The notes beneath the pieces were generated by a model. That model did not search any database, was not told the origin of the DNA, and saw only the letters and a program-made list of their open reading frames with translations. This document shows positions 26,149-35,474 of a stretch of 54,523 bases of DNA, piece by piece. This DNA comes from Caulobacterales bacterium (lineage in GTDB: Bacteria > Pseudomonadota > Alphaproteobacteria > Caulobacterales > Caulobacteraceae): assembly GCA_947474395.1 (NCBI GenBank), contig CANJID010000023.1:1-54523 (forward strand), in the 5' to 3' direction. A program made the translations under genes and the position numbers. Within the stretch, counting starts at the first letter, position 1. Each line of letters starts with the position of its first letter.

Positions 26149-27021
26149 TTATGCCGCTTCGGCCGGGATGTTGTTGAGGGTCTCTTCCATCTCGCCGAAG
26201 CTCGGCTGGGCGGTGGAGGGGACGTTGCCGCGGCCGATCTCGACGGAAATCTGGGCGGCGTTGCCGTGCAGGTGGGCCACCAGCACGGAGCGGATGATCT
26301 TGTAGAAGGCCGCATCCTCGTTGACGACCTCGGTCAGGCGCGTGGCCATGGGGCCGACCAGGCCATAGGCCAGGAACACGCCCATGAAGGTGCCGACCAG
26401 GGCGCCGCCGATCATCAGGCCCAGGACCTCTGGGGGCTCGGTGATCGAACCCATGGTCTTGATGACCCCCAGCACGGCCGCGACGATGCCCAGCGCCGGA
26501 AGGGCGTCGGCAAGGCTCTGCAGGGCGTGGCCCGGGGCGGCGGCCTCGTGGTGGTGCTTCTCGAGCTGAAGCTCCATCGAGTCCTCGACCTGGTGGGGAT
26601 CCTCCAGGTTCATGGTCATCATCCGCAGGGTGTCGCAGATGAAGTCCACGGCGAAGTGGTCCTTCAGGATCTTCGGGTAGCGGTTGAAGATCGTGGAGTC
26701 GTGGCTGTTCTCGATGTGGCTTTCCAGGGCGATGACGCCCTTGGACTTCATGGTTTTGGTCAGGAGGAACAGCAGGGACAGCAGGTCCCGGTAATCCTGG
26801 GCCTTCCATTTCGGCCCGCCGAAGATCTTGCCGAAGCCCGCGCCGGTGGCCTTGACCACCGTCATGGAGTTGGAGATCAGGAAGGCGGCAAGGCCGGCCC
26901 CGCCGATGGCCATGAGCTCGTGCGGCGCGGCGTGAATGATCACGTCCATCTTGCCGCCCGACATCAGGTAGCTGCCGAACACCAGGCCGAACAGCAACAC
27001 GATACCGATGATCTGAAACAT
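26149..27021 (-). CDS. motA: flagellar motor stator protein MotA
   Basis: A 290-residue protein with four membrane segments: two near the N-terminus (residues about 1-17 and 36-55) and two after a large cytoplasmic loop (about 168-190 and 200-225). Features are PHELMAIGGAG, the loop segment KSKGVIALESHIENS, and PALGIVAAVLGVIKTMG containing the conserved Pro of the ion channel. It forms the proton-conducting stator with MotB, which is not in this window. It lies 56 bases after aroA on the same strand, followed by a strong terminator. Confidence 0.96.
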   Translation of the reverse strand: MFQIIGIVLLFGLVFGSYLMSGGKMDVIIHAAPHELMAIGGAGLAAFLISNSMTVVKATGAGFGKIFGGPKWKAQDYRDLLSLLFLLTKTMKSKGVIALESHIENSHDSTIFNRYPKILKDHFAVDFICDTLRMMTMNLEDPHQVEDSMELQLEKHHHEAAAPGHALQSLADALPALGIVAAVLGVIKTMGSITEPPEVLGLMIGGALVGTFMGVFLAYGLVGPMATRLTEVVNEDAAFYKIIRSVLVAHLHGNAAQISVEIGRGNVPSTAQPSFGEMEETLNNIPAEAA

Positions 27022-27077
27022 ATTGGAGGCCCGCTTCCACCGCCTTTTGCGTTACGGGGGAGCATGGCGATTAATGC

Positions 27078-28343
27078 TTAACTTGACGTGTCCTCGAAGC
27101 GCATTTCCACCCCTAGCGAAGCCAGGGCGTCCCAGTAGCCGGGGTAGGTCTTGGCCACGCAGTCGGGATCCTCGATCTGAAGCCCGCCAATCTTGAGGCC
27201 CAGTAGGCCGAAGGCCATGGCCATGCGGTGGTCGGCGCGGGGGTCGAGCCGCGCCGCGATGGTCCGTCCCGCAAGGGCGGCGTCCCCCGTCACGATCAGG
27301 TCGTCGCCCTCCTCGCGGCCGAGGCCGGGCTTCACGGCGGAGAGGCCTACGGCCAGAGCCGAGACCCGGTCGCATTCCTTGACCCGCATGTTGGCGATGC
27401 CGGTGAAGCGGACCGGCGTGCGGTTGAAGGCGGCGACAGCCGCCAGGGTCGGGACCGCGTCCTGCATCTGCGAGCCGTCGATCTCGGCGGGCATGTCCGG
27501 GAAGGCGTGGATGACGGCGTAGGCCGCCGCATCCGGCTGGGTGAAGCGCTCGGCCGGCAGGCCGAGGTCGATGGCGCCGCCGGTCAGGCGCTCGGCGGCC
27601 CACAGATAGGTCGCGGCCGAGGCGTCGGGCTCGACGAGGAAGTCGGTCGCCGTATAGGCGGTAGGAGCGATCCGCCAAGCGGCTTGGCCGGACAGGGCCT
27701 CGAGCTTCGCCCCGAAGGCCCGCATCGCCGCCACGGTCAGGTCGACATAACCCCGCGCGCCGATTTCGGCGTTCCTCAGCACGATCTCGCTGGGCTCCTC
27801 GCCGCAGGCTCCGAGCATCAGCAGGGCCGAGACGTACTGGCTGGTAAGGGAGGCGTCGATGCTCGCGCGTCCCCCGTCAAACCCACCCCTGCCCTTGATG
27901 GTGACCGGCGGCGAGCCCGTCGGCGCCTCGGCCTCGATCCCAAGCTCGCGCAGGGCGTCCAGCAGGGCGCCGATGGGGCGCTTGCGCATATGTTGATCAC
28001 CGTCGATCACCACCGGCCCGTCGGCCAGGGCCGCCGCGGCGGTGAGGAAGCGCACCGCCGTCCCCGCATTGCCGAGGAAGAGGGCGCGGTCGGGCGCGTT
28101 CAGCCGCCCCGAGCCCGTTACCGTGAAGCTGGTCGCATCCGGCTCCTCGACGCCGACGCCCATGGCCCGCAGCGCCTCCGCCATCCAGCGGGTGTCGTCG
28201 CTCTTCAGGGCCCCGGTCAGCCGGCTGGTCCCCTTGGCCAGGCCCGCCATCAGCAGCGCCCGGTTGGTGATCGACTTGGAGCCGGGCAGCACCACGCGGC
28301 CCACCAGGCGCGCGGGCGGCGGCGTAAGGGTCACGGTCTTCAT
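27078..28343 (-). CDS. aroA: 3-phosphoshikimate 1-carboxyvinyltransferase (EPSP synthase)
   Basis: A 421-residue two-domain protein with LPGSKSITNRALLMAGLA, GNAGTAVRFLTA, and DGSQMQDAVPTLA-type motifs. It condenses PEP with shikimate-3-phosphate in the chorismate pathway; aroE is at 47806. Two adjacent ATGs (28346, 28343) follow a GAGAGG site; spacing favours 28343. The ribosome site lies in the terminal bases of the repeat at 28350-28482. The much longer in-frame ORF up to 28436 is repeat sequence, not protein. Confidence 0.94.
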   Translation of the reverse strand: MKTVTLTPPPARLVGRVVLPGSKSITNRALLMAGLAKGTSRLTGALKSDDTRWMAEALRAMGVGVEEPDATSFTVTGSGRLNAPDRALFLGNAGTAVRFLTAAAALADGPVVIDGDQHMRKRPIGALLDALRELGIEAEAPTGSPPVTIKGRGGFDGGRASIDASLTSQYVSALLMLGACGEEPSEIVLRNAEIGARGYVDLTVAAMRAFGAKLEALSGQAAWRIAPTAYTATDFLVEPDASAATYLWAAERLTGGAIDLGLPAERFTQPDAAAYAVIHAFPDMPAEIDGSQMQDAVPTLAAVAAFNRTPVRFTGIANMRVKECDRVSALAVGLSAVKPGLGREEGDDLIVTGDAALAGRTIAARLDPRADHRMAMAFGLLGLKIGGLQIEDPDCVAKTYPGYWDALASLGVEMRFEDTSS

Positions 28344-28349
28344 CATCAC

Positions 28350-28482
28350 GCCTCTCCCCTCGTGGGAGAGGTCGGACGGGCGAAGCCCGCCGGGAGAGGG
28401 GCCGGGAGACGGCGGCGCGGCCCCTCTCCTTCCCACGCTGCGCGTGGGCCCCTCCCTCTCCCGCGGGGGGAGAGGGGAAAGT
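28350..28482. repeat. palindromic GC-rich repeat, family C, abutting aroA
   Basis: About 133 bases between the ABC1-kinase gene and aroA made of nested inverted repeats: CCTCTCCC/GGGAGAGG (28351-28371), CCCACGC-TGC-GCGTGGG (28432-28448), and CCTCTCCC/GGGAGAGG again at 28454-28475. It is the CTCTCCC...GGGAGAGG type of dispersed repeat common in GC-rich Proteobacteria. It borders directly on the aroA start. Confidence 0.75.
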
Positions 28483-28494
28483 CCGTTGACCGGC

Positions 28495-29856
28495 TCATGC
28501 CGTCAGCCCGACGGCGGCGAGGGCCGCGGACTGGCGGGCGGCCACGGCCTCTTCGGAAAAGTCGTCCAGGGAAGCCTCGAACAGGGCCTGCCAGTTGTGC
28601 TCGGCGCCCAGGCGCAGGAAGGCCGCGCCGAGGCCGATCGCCGCCCGGTCCATGAAAACGAACTCGCGGGGGACGGTGATCGGGCCCTTTTCCTTGAGCG
28701 CCTGCTTCATGGCGAAGGCCTCGCGCCGTCCGTATTCGCGAGGGGAGACCCCGTCGGCCACGGTGCGCACCCGGTTGTCCAGCAGGGGGCCGTAGATGAA
28801 GCGGGCCCAGACATTCAGCACGTCCACCAGGTCGTCGGTCAGGTCCTTGAAGCCCCAGGTCGTGTAGGCGGCGATCTGGGCGTCGCGGTCGTCGGCGATC
28901 AGGGCGCGATAGAGGCTCACCACCCCGGCGGTGAACTTCGGTGAGAAGATCCGCACGCAGCCGAAGTCCAAGAGGTTCAGCCTCTCGGCCTCCCCCACCA
29001 GGGTGTAGTTGCCCAGGTGCGGGTCCCCGTGGATCACCCCCAGGCGCGTCATCGGCGTCCACCAGGCGTCGAACAAAAGCTTGGCGATGCGGTTGCGGGT
29101 CTCCTGGTCGCTGTCGATAAAGGCCATCAGCCCGCGCCCCTCCAGCCACTCCATGGTCAGGAGCCGGCGGGTGGAGAGCTCGAACAGGGGCTCGGGCACG
29201 TCGATGTCGTCCCGATTGGAAAAGAAGTTGCGGTAGAGGGCCATGGCCTTGGCCTCGCGGCCGTAGTCCAGCTCTTCGCGTAAGCGCTCGGCCACCTCGA
29301 TCTGCACCTCGGAGGTGTCGATGGCCGCCCCGACCATCTGCCGCCCCAGCGCCATCAGGGTGCGCATCTGGGAGAGGTCCATCTCCACCGCGCTCTGCAT
29401 CTCCGGGTACTGCAGCTTCACCGCCAGGAGGCGCCCGTCATGGCCGACGGCCTTGTGCACCTGGCCGAGCGACGCCGCCGCCGCCGCCTCATGCTCGAAG
29501 CTCTTGAACTTCGACTCCCAGTCGGCCCCCAGCTCGGCGGCCATGCGCCGGCGCACGAAGCCGCGGCCCATGGGCGGGGCGTTGGTCTGCAGCTCGGCAA
29601 GCTCGGCGGCGAATTCGGGGGGGAGCAGGTCCGGGATGGTCGCCGACATCTGGGCGATCTTCATCAGGGGGCCCTTGAGCTGGCCCAGGGCCTCGCGCAG
29701 CAGCTTGGCGTTCCTGGCCCGCGCATCGTCCCCGCCCATCAGGCGATTGGCGCCATAGGCCGCCCCGGCGCCCGCCAGACCGGCGCCGACCTGGGCCATG
29801 CGGCGCATGCGCCCGCTCAGCCGGTCGCGTTCGGGGTCGATGGGGTCAGAGGCCAT
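28495..29856 (-). CDS. ABC1/UbiB/ADCK-family atypical kinase
   Basis: A 453-residue protein with the UbiB signature: the N-terminal KGPLMKIAQ motif (KxGQ type), the Ala-rich loop AAAASLGQVHKA replacing the usual Gly-rich loop, ion-pair Lys in LLAVKLQYPE, catalytic VIHGDPHLGNYT and metal-binding LLDFGCVR. Members act in ubiquinone synthesis or lipid-linked functions. This one is the short soluble type with no C-terminal membrane helix evident, so it may not be UbiB proper. It is 19 bases from the pepF stop, with the repeat downstream. Confidence 0.9.
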   Translation of the reverse strand: MASDPIDPERDRLSGRMRRMAQVGAGLAGAGAAYGANRLMGGDDARARNAKLLREALGQLKGPLMKIAQMSATIPDLLPPEFAAELAELQTNAPPMGRGFVRRRMAAELGADWESKFKSFEHEAAAAASLGQVHKAVGHDGRLLAVKLQYPEMQSAVEMDLSQMRTLMALGRQMVGAAIDTSEVQIEVAERLREELDYGREAKAMALYRNFFSNRDDIDVPEPLFELSTRRLLTMEWLEGRGLMAFIDSDQETRNRIAKLLFDAWWTPMTRLGVIHGDPHLGNYTLVGEAERLNLLDFGCVRIFSPKFTAGVVSLYRALIADDRDAQIAAYTTWGFKDLTDDLVDVLNVWARFIYGPLLDNRVRTVADGVSPREYGRREAFAMKQALKEKGPITVPREFVFMDRAAIGLGAAFLRLGAEHNWQALFEASLDDFSEEAVAARQSAALAAVGLTA

Positions 29857-29875
29857 GCGGTCTGTTTAGTCCTGG

Positions 29876-31681
29876 CTAGTCTCCGAGCGCCTCGAACTCG
29901 TCCACCAGCCGTTCGAGGCGGGTGCAGCCCTGGGCCCAGAACTTCTTCTCGCGCGGATCGAGCCCGAAGGGGCTCAAGGCCTCCACATAGGTCTTGGAGC
30001 CGCCCGCGGCCAGAAGCGCCTCGTAGAGCGGAGCGAAGGCCTTGGGGTCCTCCCGCCGCTTCTCCATCAGGGCCGAGACCAGCAAATCCCCGAAGGCGTA
30101 GGCGTAGACGTAGAAGGGGGCGTGCACGAAGTGGCTGACGTAAGCCCAGTAGTGCTCGTAGCCGGCATTGAGCTTCACGGCGGGGCCGAGGCTCGCGCCC
30201 ATCACCTCCAGCCACAGGGCGCCGATCTGCTTTGGAGACAGCTCGCCCTCCATCCGGAGGGCGTGAAACCGCGTCTCGAACTGGTGGAAGGCGATCTGGC
30301 GGACCACGGTGTTGAGCCCGTCCTCGATCCGCCCGGCCAGCAGCATCCGCCGCTCGGCGCCCTTGGCCTCAGCCAGCAGGCGCTCGAACACGAGCCCCTC
30401 GCCGAAGATGGAGGCGGTCTCGGCCAGGGTCAGGGGCGTGTCCGCCAAAAGCGAGCCCAGGGGCTGGGCCAGGGTCTGGTGCACCGCATGGCCCAGCTCG
30501 TGGGCCAGGGTCAGGACGTCCCGCCGCTCGCCCATGAAGTTCATGAACACATAGGGGTGCTTGTCGGCGGTGACCGGGTGCGAATAGGCGCCCGAGGACT
30601 TGCCGGCCCGGGGGGCGGCGTCGATCCACGGCTGGTCGAAGAAGCGGCGGGCGCGGTTGGCGAAGGTCGGGGCGAGCTGGGCGTAGGATTCCAGCACCAG
30701 GGCCTTGGCCTCCTCCCAGCTGTAGCGGCGCGGCGGCGCCTGATCGAGGGGGGCGTTGCGGTCCCAGTAGTCCAGGGCCTTCTTGCCCAGGGCCTTGGCC
30801 TTCAGCTTGTAGTAGCGGTGCGACAGGGCCGGATAGGCCTCGGTGACGGCGGCCACCAGGGCCTCCACCGCCTCGCCGTCCACCTCGTTGGCGAGGTGGC
30901 GGGGCGCGGCCGGGTCGGGGAAGCGCCGCCAGCGGTCCTCCACCTGTTTCTCGAAGGCCAGGGTGTTGAAGCACAGGGCCAGGATCGAGCTGTTCTGCTC
31001 CAGGGCCGAAGCCAGGCCGGTCGCGGCCGCCTTGCGCCTGGCGGGGTCGGAGTCGGACAGGCGGTTGAGCGCCTCGGAGAGCGTCAGGCTCTCCTTGCCG
31101 ACCTTGGCGGTGAGTTTGGCCAGGGTTTCGTCGTGCAGCCGGCTCCAGTTGGCGATGGCCGGGGAGCGATCGATCAACAGGCGCTCCAGATCGGACGACA
31201 GCTCGTGCTCGCGCTGCAGGCGCACCCGGCGCAGCCAGGGCCGCCAGCGCGCAGCGTCGGGCGCGCCCTTGAAGGCCGCCTCGATCTCCCACTCCTCGAG
31301 CTGGTTGATCTCGAGCGTCAGGAACAGGGTCTCGGAGGCCACCGCCGAACTCTTGGCGCGGAGGTCGCCTTCCAGCTTGGCCCAGGCCGGATCGTCCCGC
31401 GCGGTCGAGGCCGCAAGCGCCGCGAAGGCGCCGGTGGAGCCCAGCAGGTTGCCGATCTTCTCGTAGAGGCCGACGCCCTCGGCCAGCAGCAGGCCCAGGC
31501 GCTCCGCATTGGCGCGGGCGTCGATGAACTGGCCCTTCAGCCGCGACAGGTCGGCGGCGAGGCCGAGAGCGCTTTTGAGGTCGGCCTCCAGGCGCGGGTC
31601 GTCCCGGCCGGCGTAGAGATCGTCCAGGCGCCACTCGGGCAGGGCTTCGGCGACTTTGGGGACGGGCGTGCGGACGGTCAT
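29876..31681 (-). CDS. pepF: M3-family oligoendopeptidase F
   Basis: A 601-residue metallopeptidase with the zinc motif HELGHAVHQ and a downstream catalytic Glu in AETASIFGEGLVFE. The N-terminal region begins PEWRLDDLYAG, characteristic of PepF/Thimet-like oligopeptidases. It degrades short peptides in the cytoplasm. The full length agrees with the family at about 600 residues. It is followed closely by the ABC1-family kinase gene; the 98 bases upstream of 31681 hold nothing I recognise. Confidence 0.95.
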   Translation of the reverse strand: MTVRTPVPKVAEALPEWRLDDLYAGRDDPRLEADLKSALGLAADLSRLKGQFIDARANAERLGLLLAEGVGLYEKIGNLLGSTGAFAALAASTARDDPAWAKLEGDLRAKSSAVASETLFLTLEINQLEEWEIEAAFKGAPDAARWRPWLRRVRLQREHELSSDLERLLIDRSPAIANWSRLHDETLAKLTAKVGKESLTLSEALNRLSDSDPARRKAAATGLASALEQNSSILALCFNTLAFEKQVEDRWRRFPDPAAPRHLANEVDGEAVEALVAAVTEAYPALSHRYYKLKAKALGKKALDYWDRNAPLDQAPPRRYSWEEAKALVLESYAQLAPTFANRARRFFDQPWIDAAPRAGKSSGAYSHPVTADKHPYVFMNFMGERRDVLTLAHELGHAVHQTLAQPLGSLLADTPLTLAETASIFGEGLVFERLLAEAKGAERRMLLAGRIEDGLNTVVRQIAFHQFETRFHALRMEGELSPKQIGALWLEVMGASLGPAVKLNAGYEHYWAYVSHFVHAPFYVYAYAFGDLLVSALMEKRREDPKAFAPLYEALLAAGGSKTYVEALSPFGLDPREKKFWAQGCTRLERLVDEFEALGD

Positions 31682-31779
31682 GGCCTGAGGCTATGGACTG
31701 GCGGCCGGACCTGATCAACGCGCAAAGCGCCGTCCCGGCGCGCCGCCTCCCCGTGTGGCGTCGATGAAACGCTGCTTTT

Positions 31780-32574
31780 CTAAGCCGCCGCCGCCTTCAG
31801 CCGTTCCAGCACCAGGGGCTGCACATCGGGGTTGCCGCAGCAGATCGTGCCGCCGCCCGGGGTGAAGGTCTCGCCGTCAGCGCCCGTCACGATCCCGCCC
31901 GACTCCGCCACGATCAGGGCCCCGGCGGCCATGTCCCAGGCGTTGAGGTTGCGCTCCCAATAGGCGTCGTAGCGGCCGGCCGCGACATAGGCGAAGTCGA
32001 GCGCCGCCGAGCCGAAGCGCCGGATCCCCGCCACCCGCGGGGCGATCTGGTGCAGCTCCTTCAGGAACTGCGAATGGCCGGGCCGGCCCTGGAAGGGCAC
32101 GCCGGTGGCGATCAGGCAGTCCGCCATCGCCTTGCGCCCGGAGACCCGAAGCCGCTTGTCGTTGAGGAAGGCGCCGCGCCCCCGCTCGGCCCAGAACAGC
32201 TCGTTGGTCGCCGGGTTGAAGGTGACCGACGCCACCACCTGGCCCTCGCGCTCGAGGGCGACGTTGACCGCGAAGTGGGGGATGCCGTGCAGGAAGTTGG
32301 TGGTGCCGTCGAGGGGGTCGATGATCCAGGTGTGGGTCTTGTCGGTCCCCTCCACCATGCCCCGCTCCTCGGCCAGGAAGCCGTAGCCCGGGCGCGCCTC
32401 GCTGAGGGCCTCGTACAGGGTCTGCTCGGCCTTGATGTCGGCGGCGGAAACGAAGTCGGACGGGCCCTTGCGGGAAACCTGCAGCTCGGAGACCTCGCCG
32501 AAGTCGCGCGCCAGCCCGCGGGCCGCCTTGCGGGCGGCCTTGATCATCACCTGCAAGAGGGCGGAGGGGGTCAT
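31780..32574 (-). CDS. suhB: inositol monophosphatase family protein (SuhB-like)
   Basis: A 264-residue Mg-dependent phosphatase with the family motif IDPLDGTTNFLHG and the second motif WERNLNAWDMAAGALIVAESGG. The metal ligand Glu is in FLAEERG. It may dephosphorylate inositol-1-phosphate or related sugar phosphates; in some bacteria SuhB also binds the transcription machinery. ATG 32574 lies five bases after the efp stop. Substrate is inferred from family only. Confidence 0.92.
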   Translation of the reverse strand: MTPSALLQVMIKAARKAARGLARDFGEVSELQVSRKGPSDFVSAADIKAEQTLYEALSEARPGYGFLAEERGMVEGTDKTHTWIIDPLDGTTNFLHGIPHFAVNVALEREGQVVASVTFNPATNELFWAERGRGAFLNDKRLRVSGRKAMADCLIATGVPFQGRPGHSQFLKELHQIAPRVAGIRRFGSAALDFAYVAAGRYDAYWERNLNAWDMAAGALIVAESGGIVTGADGETFTPGGGTICCGNPDVQPLVLERLKAAAA

Positions 32575-32579
32575 GGACC

Positions 32580-33143
32580 CTAGTCCGCGCGGCGGAGGTA
32601 TTCGCCCGTTTCGGTGGAGACGAGGATACGTTCGCCCGTGCCCATGTACGGCGGGATCATGATCCGCATGCCGTTCGACGCGGTGGCCGGCTTGTAGGAG
32701 GAGGAGGCGGTCTGGCCCTTCACGGTGGACTCGGTCTCCATCACCTCCAGCACCACCTGCTCGGGCAGGGTCAGGCCGATGGGCCGTTCCTCGTGGAACT
32801 CGATGGACACCTGCATGCCCTCCTGCAGGTAGAGGGCCTGGTCGCCGACGAACTCCTTGTTGAGCTCGGTCTGCTCGTAGGTCGCCTGGTCCATGAACAC
32901 CAGGGTCTCGCCGCCGTCGTAGAGGTAGGTGAAGTCCTTCTGGTCGAGGCGGACGCGCTCGACCTTGTCGTCCGAGCGGAACCGTTCGTTCAGCTTGCGG
33001 CCGTCGATCAGGTTCTTCAGTTCGACCTGGGCGAAGGCGCCGCCCTTGCCCGGCTTCACGTGGGCCGCCTTGACGCAGACCCACAGGCCGGCCTGGTGCT
33101 CGATGATATTGCCCGGCTTGATGGCGTTGCCGTTGATCTTCAT
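32580..33143 (-). CDS. efp: translation elongation factor P
   Basis: A 187-residue three-domain beta protein starting [17 protein letters not shown]. The loop PGKGGAF carries Lys33, the position that EpmA modifies. It rescues ribosomes stalled at polyproline. Modification by lysylation is consistent with a Lys rather than Arg at the tip. It is followed by the suhB-like gene, and a small membrane protein gene lies 47 bases upstream on the same strand. Confidence 0.96.
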   Translation of the reverse strand: MKINGNAIKPGNIIEHQAGLWVCVKAAHVKPGKGGAFAQVELKNLIDGRKLNERFRSDDKVERVRLDQKDFTYLYDGGETLVFMDQATYEQTELNKEFVGDQALYLQEGMQVSIEFHEERPIGLTLPEQVVLEVMETESTVKGQTASSSYKPATASNGMRIMIPPYMGTGERILVSTETGEYLRRAD

Positions 33144-33190
33144 GGGGTGCGTTCGCAGACGTTTGGCGGGGGAAAATTAGGGCGCGGACC

Positions 33191-33400
33191 CTATCCGCGC
33201 GGCCTCGCCAAGGCAAGGCGACCCCCAACCGACACCTTCACGCAGTCGTTGCGGCCGGGCTTGCCGAAGTTGGTGCAGCGCCAGCCGGGCATCCCCGGGG
33301 GCGATTCCTTTCGCGCCCTGTCCCGGGCGTACCAGGCGGCCGCGATCACCAGCACCACCAGGACCGCGATCCTGAAGAAGAAGCGGCGCGGCCGGCGCAT
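33191..33400 (-). CDS. small membrane-anchored protein of unknown function
   Basis: A 69-residue protein with basic start MRRPRRFFF, one membrane helix (about residues 10-22, IAVLVVLVIAAAW), then a short periplasmic or cytoplasmic tail with CTNFGKPGRNDCVKVSVG. Two cysteines 11 residues apart may form a disulfide. It starts at 33400, one base from the thiE stop (TGACATG), and ends 47 bases before efp, so it sits in a thiE-efp transcript. I do not recognise the family. Confidence 0.6.
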   Translation of the reverse strand: MRRPRRFFFRIAVLVVLVIAAAWYARDRARKESPPGMPGWRCTNFGKPGRNDCVKVSVGGRLALARPRG

Positions 33401-33401
33401 G

Positions 33402-34058
33402 TCAGACTGCGGCGCGCTCGGCCACGCCCGCGGCGATCTCCGCATTGAGCGCCGCCACCGCCGCCTTCGGACCCTCGGGATGGGCCCAGACCCCTGCCGA
33501 GACCGCCAGGAAGTCGGCGCCCGCCTTGGCCAGGCCCTTGGCGTTCTCCACCGTGATCCCGCCGATGGCGACGCAGGGCGTCTGCATGCTTTCCTGCCAG
33601 ATCTCCAGCACCTCCGGCTCGCACCGGGTCTTGGGCTCCTTGGTGGCGGTGTCGAAGAAGGCCCCGAAGGCGACGTAGTCCGCCCCCGCCTCGGAGGCGT
33701 CCATGGCGAGGTGGCGGCTGTCGTGGCAGGTGACGCCGACGATGCGGTCCTTGCCCACGGCCCGGCGGGCCTCGGCGCAAGACGCGTCCTCCTGGCCCAC
33801 GTGCACCCCGTCGCAGTCCAGGGCCGCGGCCAGTTCCGGCTTGTCGTTGAGGATCAGGGCGACCCCGTGCGCCTCGGCGATGGGCTTCAGCCGGGCGACC
33901 ACCGTGCCGAGCTGGGCGTCGGAGGCGTCCTTCAGCCGGATCTGCAGCACGGCCACGTCCCCGCCGGAGAGGGCCGCTTCGAAGGCGGCCGCGAAGGCCT
34001 CCAGATCGGCTATGACCGGGGGCGTGACGAGGTAGAGGCGGCAGATGGGCGCTTTCAT
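33402..34058 (-). CDS. thiE: thiamine phosphate synthase
   Basis: A 218-residue TIM-barrel protein beginning [14 protein letters not shown]. It has [34 protein letters not shown] in parts ([15 protein letters not shown]), [12 protein letters not shown], and the phosphate-binding AIGGIT. It joins HMP-PP and THZ-P into thiamine phosphate. The F-F-T-K variant at AFFDTATK in place of PIFPT-T-K is typical of the alphaproteobacterial paralogue group, which also includes TenI-like proteins. Thus ThiE is likely but not certain. No other thi genes are nearby. Confidence 0.85.
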   Translation of the reverse strand: MKAPICRLYLVTPPVIADLEAFAAAFEAALSGGDVAVLQIRLKDASDAQLGTVVARLKPIAEAHGVALILNDKPELAAALDCDGVHVGQEDASCAEARRAVGKDRIVGVTCHDSRHLAMDASEAGADYVAFGAFFDTATKEPKTRCEPEVLEIWQESMQTPCVAIGGITVENAKGLAKAGADFLAVSAGVWAHPEGPKAAVAALNAEIAAGVAERAAV

Positions 34059-34160
34059 GGGCGCGCATTGGCGACGGGCGCGCCGCTAGGTCAAGTGCGC
34101 CGCGCTTGCGCACGGGCCCCTCGCGGGCCATTTCTGTTCGCGAAACGAAGGACGACGGCC

Positions 34161-34742
34161 GTGTTCATACAAACCGAACAGACCCCCAACCCCCTGACCC
34201 TGAAGTTCATCCCGGGCAAGCCGGTGACCGGCGATGGCACGCGGGAGTTCCGAACCGCCGAGGAGGCGCAGGGCTCGCCCCTGGCCGCCGCCCTGTTCGA
34301 GATCGACGACGTGGCGCGGGTCTTCTTCGGCCCGGACTTCGTCACCGTCACCCGTCTGGCCGACGGCCTGGAGTGGGCGCAGCTCAAGGCGCCGATCCTG
34401 ACCGCCATCATGGACCACTACACCTCGGGCGGGCCGCTCGTGACCGGCGACGCGCCGGCGGGCGCCGAGGACGGCCACGCCGAGGGGGACTATTCGGCCG
34501 ACGTCGAGCAGATCGTCACCGAGATCAAGGACCTCCTCGACACCCGCATCCGCCCCGCCGTGGCCCAGGACGGCGGCGACATCCTGTTCAACCGCTTCGA
34601 CCCGGAAAGCGGCGTGGTCTACCTGCACATGCGCGGTTCCTGCTCCGGCTGCCCCTCCTCCTCGGCCACCCTCAAGAGCGGGGTCGAGAACCTCCTGAAG
34701 CACTACGTCCCCGAGGTCACCCGGGTGGAGCAGGCGCTCTAG
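34161..34742 (+). CDS. nfuA: NfuA/NFU1-type iron-sulfur scaffold protein
   Basis: A 193-residue two-domain protein. The N-terminal Nfu_N domain begins (M)FIQTEQTPNPLTLKFIPG. The C-terminal NifU-like domain carries SCSGCPSS, the CxxC that binds a [4Fe-4S] cluster between two subunits. It delivers clusters to target proteins, possibly including MiaB encoded nearby. The start is GTG 34161, with AAGGA about nine bases upstream; homologues begin at exactly this Met. Confidence 0.95.
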   Translation: MFIQTEQTPNPLTLKFIPGKPVTGDGTREFRTAEEAQGSPLAAALFEIDDVARVFFGPDFVTVTRLADGLEWAQLKAPILTAIMDHYTSGGPLVTGDAPAGAEDGHAEGDYSADVEQIVTEIKDLLDTRIRPAVAQDGGDILFNRFDPESGVVYLHMRGSCSGCPSSSATLKSGVENLLKHYVPEVTRVEQAL

Positions 34743-34798
34743 CCATCTCCCGGCGCCGCTCCTAGGCTCCCCCGCACCTCAACCATGCGGGAGCCCCC

Positions 34799-35389
34799 AT
34801 GGCCGTCATCTATAAAGCCGCCCTCGACCAGCTGTTCCTGGCCGCCCGCAGCCATTCGGACTTCAAGCGGGAAGCCCTGCCGGACGAGACCTGGCGCGAT
34901 CTCTACGCGGTGCTGAAGCACGGCCCGACCTCGCTGAACTGCGCCCCGGCCGAATTTCTGTTCCTGGTTTCCGACGCGGCCAAGGACCGGCTGGAGCCGC
35001 ACCTGTCCAAGGGCAACTGGCATAAGTGCCGGACCGCCGCCGCGGTCGTCGTCATCGGCTACGACACCGATTTCATCACCAAGATGGACGGCCGCTTTCC
35101 CGGCGTTCCCCAGCTCACGGCCATGTTCAAGGACCCGCCCCCGGGCAAGTTCGACCTGATGGCCTTCCGCAACGGCAACCTGCAGGGCGCATACCTGATG
35201 CTGGCCGCCCGGGCCCTCGGCCTCGACTGCGGCCCCATGTCGGGGTTCAACAATGCGGGGGTCGACGCCGAGTTCTTCGCGGGCACGGCCATCAAGTCCG
35301 ACTTCCTCTGCTGCCTCGGCCATGCGGTCGACGTCCTGCCGCCCCGCGGGCCCCGGCCGCCCTTCGAGGAAGTCTGCAAGATCCTCTAG
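34799..35389 (+). CDS. nitroreductase-family protein (RutE/HadB type)
   Basis: A 196-residue FMN-dependent oxidoreductase with FKREALPDETWRDLY, GPTSLNCAPAEFLFL, FRNGNLQGAYLMLAARALGLDCGPMSGF in parts (NGNLQGAYLML, LGLDCGPMSGF), and the family-typical end FEEVCKIL. RutE-like members reduce malonic semialdehyde or nitro compounds with NAD(P)H. There are no rut genes around it, so the substrate is open. Its stop codon TAG lies within the first bases of the palindrome at 35386-35462. Confidence 0.9.
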   Translation: MAVIYKAALDQLFLAARSHSDFKREALPDETWRDLYAVLKHGPTSLNCAPAEFLFLVSDAAKDRLEPHLSKGNWHKCRTAAAVVVIGYDTDFITKMDGRFPGVPQLTAMFKDPPPGKFDLMAFRNGNLQGAYLMLAARALGLDCGPMSGFNNAGVDAEFFAGTAIKSDFLCCLGHAVDVLPPRGPRPPFEEVCKIL

Positions 35390-35462
35390 TGTCCCGACCC
35401 AGAAGCTCGCCAGCAGATAGGATCAAGCGCAGGGCGAGCTTCTGGGTCGATCAGGACACTAG
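35386..35462. repeat. 77-bp long-stem palindrome 1
   Basis: The ends CTAGTGTCC and GGACACTAG are perfect complements. Inside them GACCCAGAAGCTCGCC (35396-35411) pairs with GGCGAGCTTCTGGGTC (35433-35448), leaving a 21-base loop. Only the segment between outer and inner stems differs (one base against five). The size and perfect ends suggest a mini-transposon-like (MITE) or an extragenic palindrome. It begins in the nitroreductase stop codon region. Confidence 0.8.
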
Positions 35463-35474
35463 AATTCAAACCCT

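Noticed and set aside
28344-28436. N-terminal extension of aroA
   Set aside because: The extra residues are a translation of a dispersed palindromic repeat and precede the conserved AroA start.
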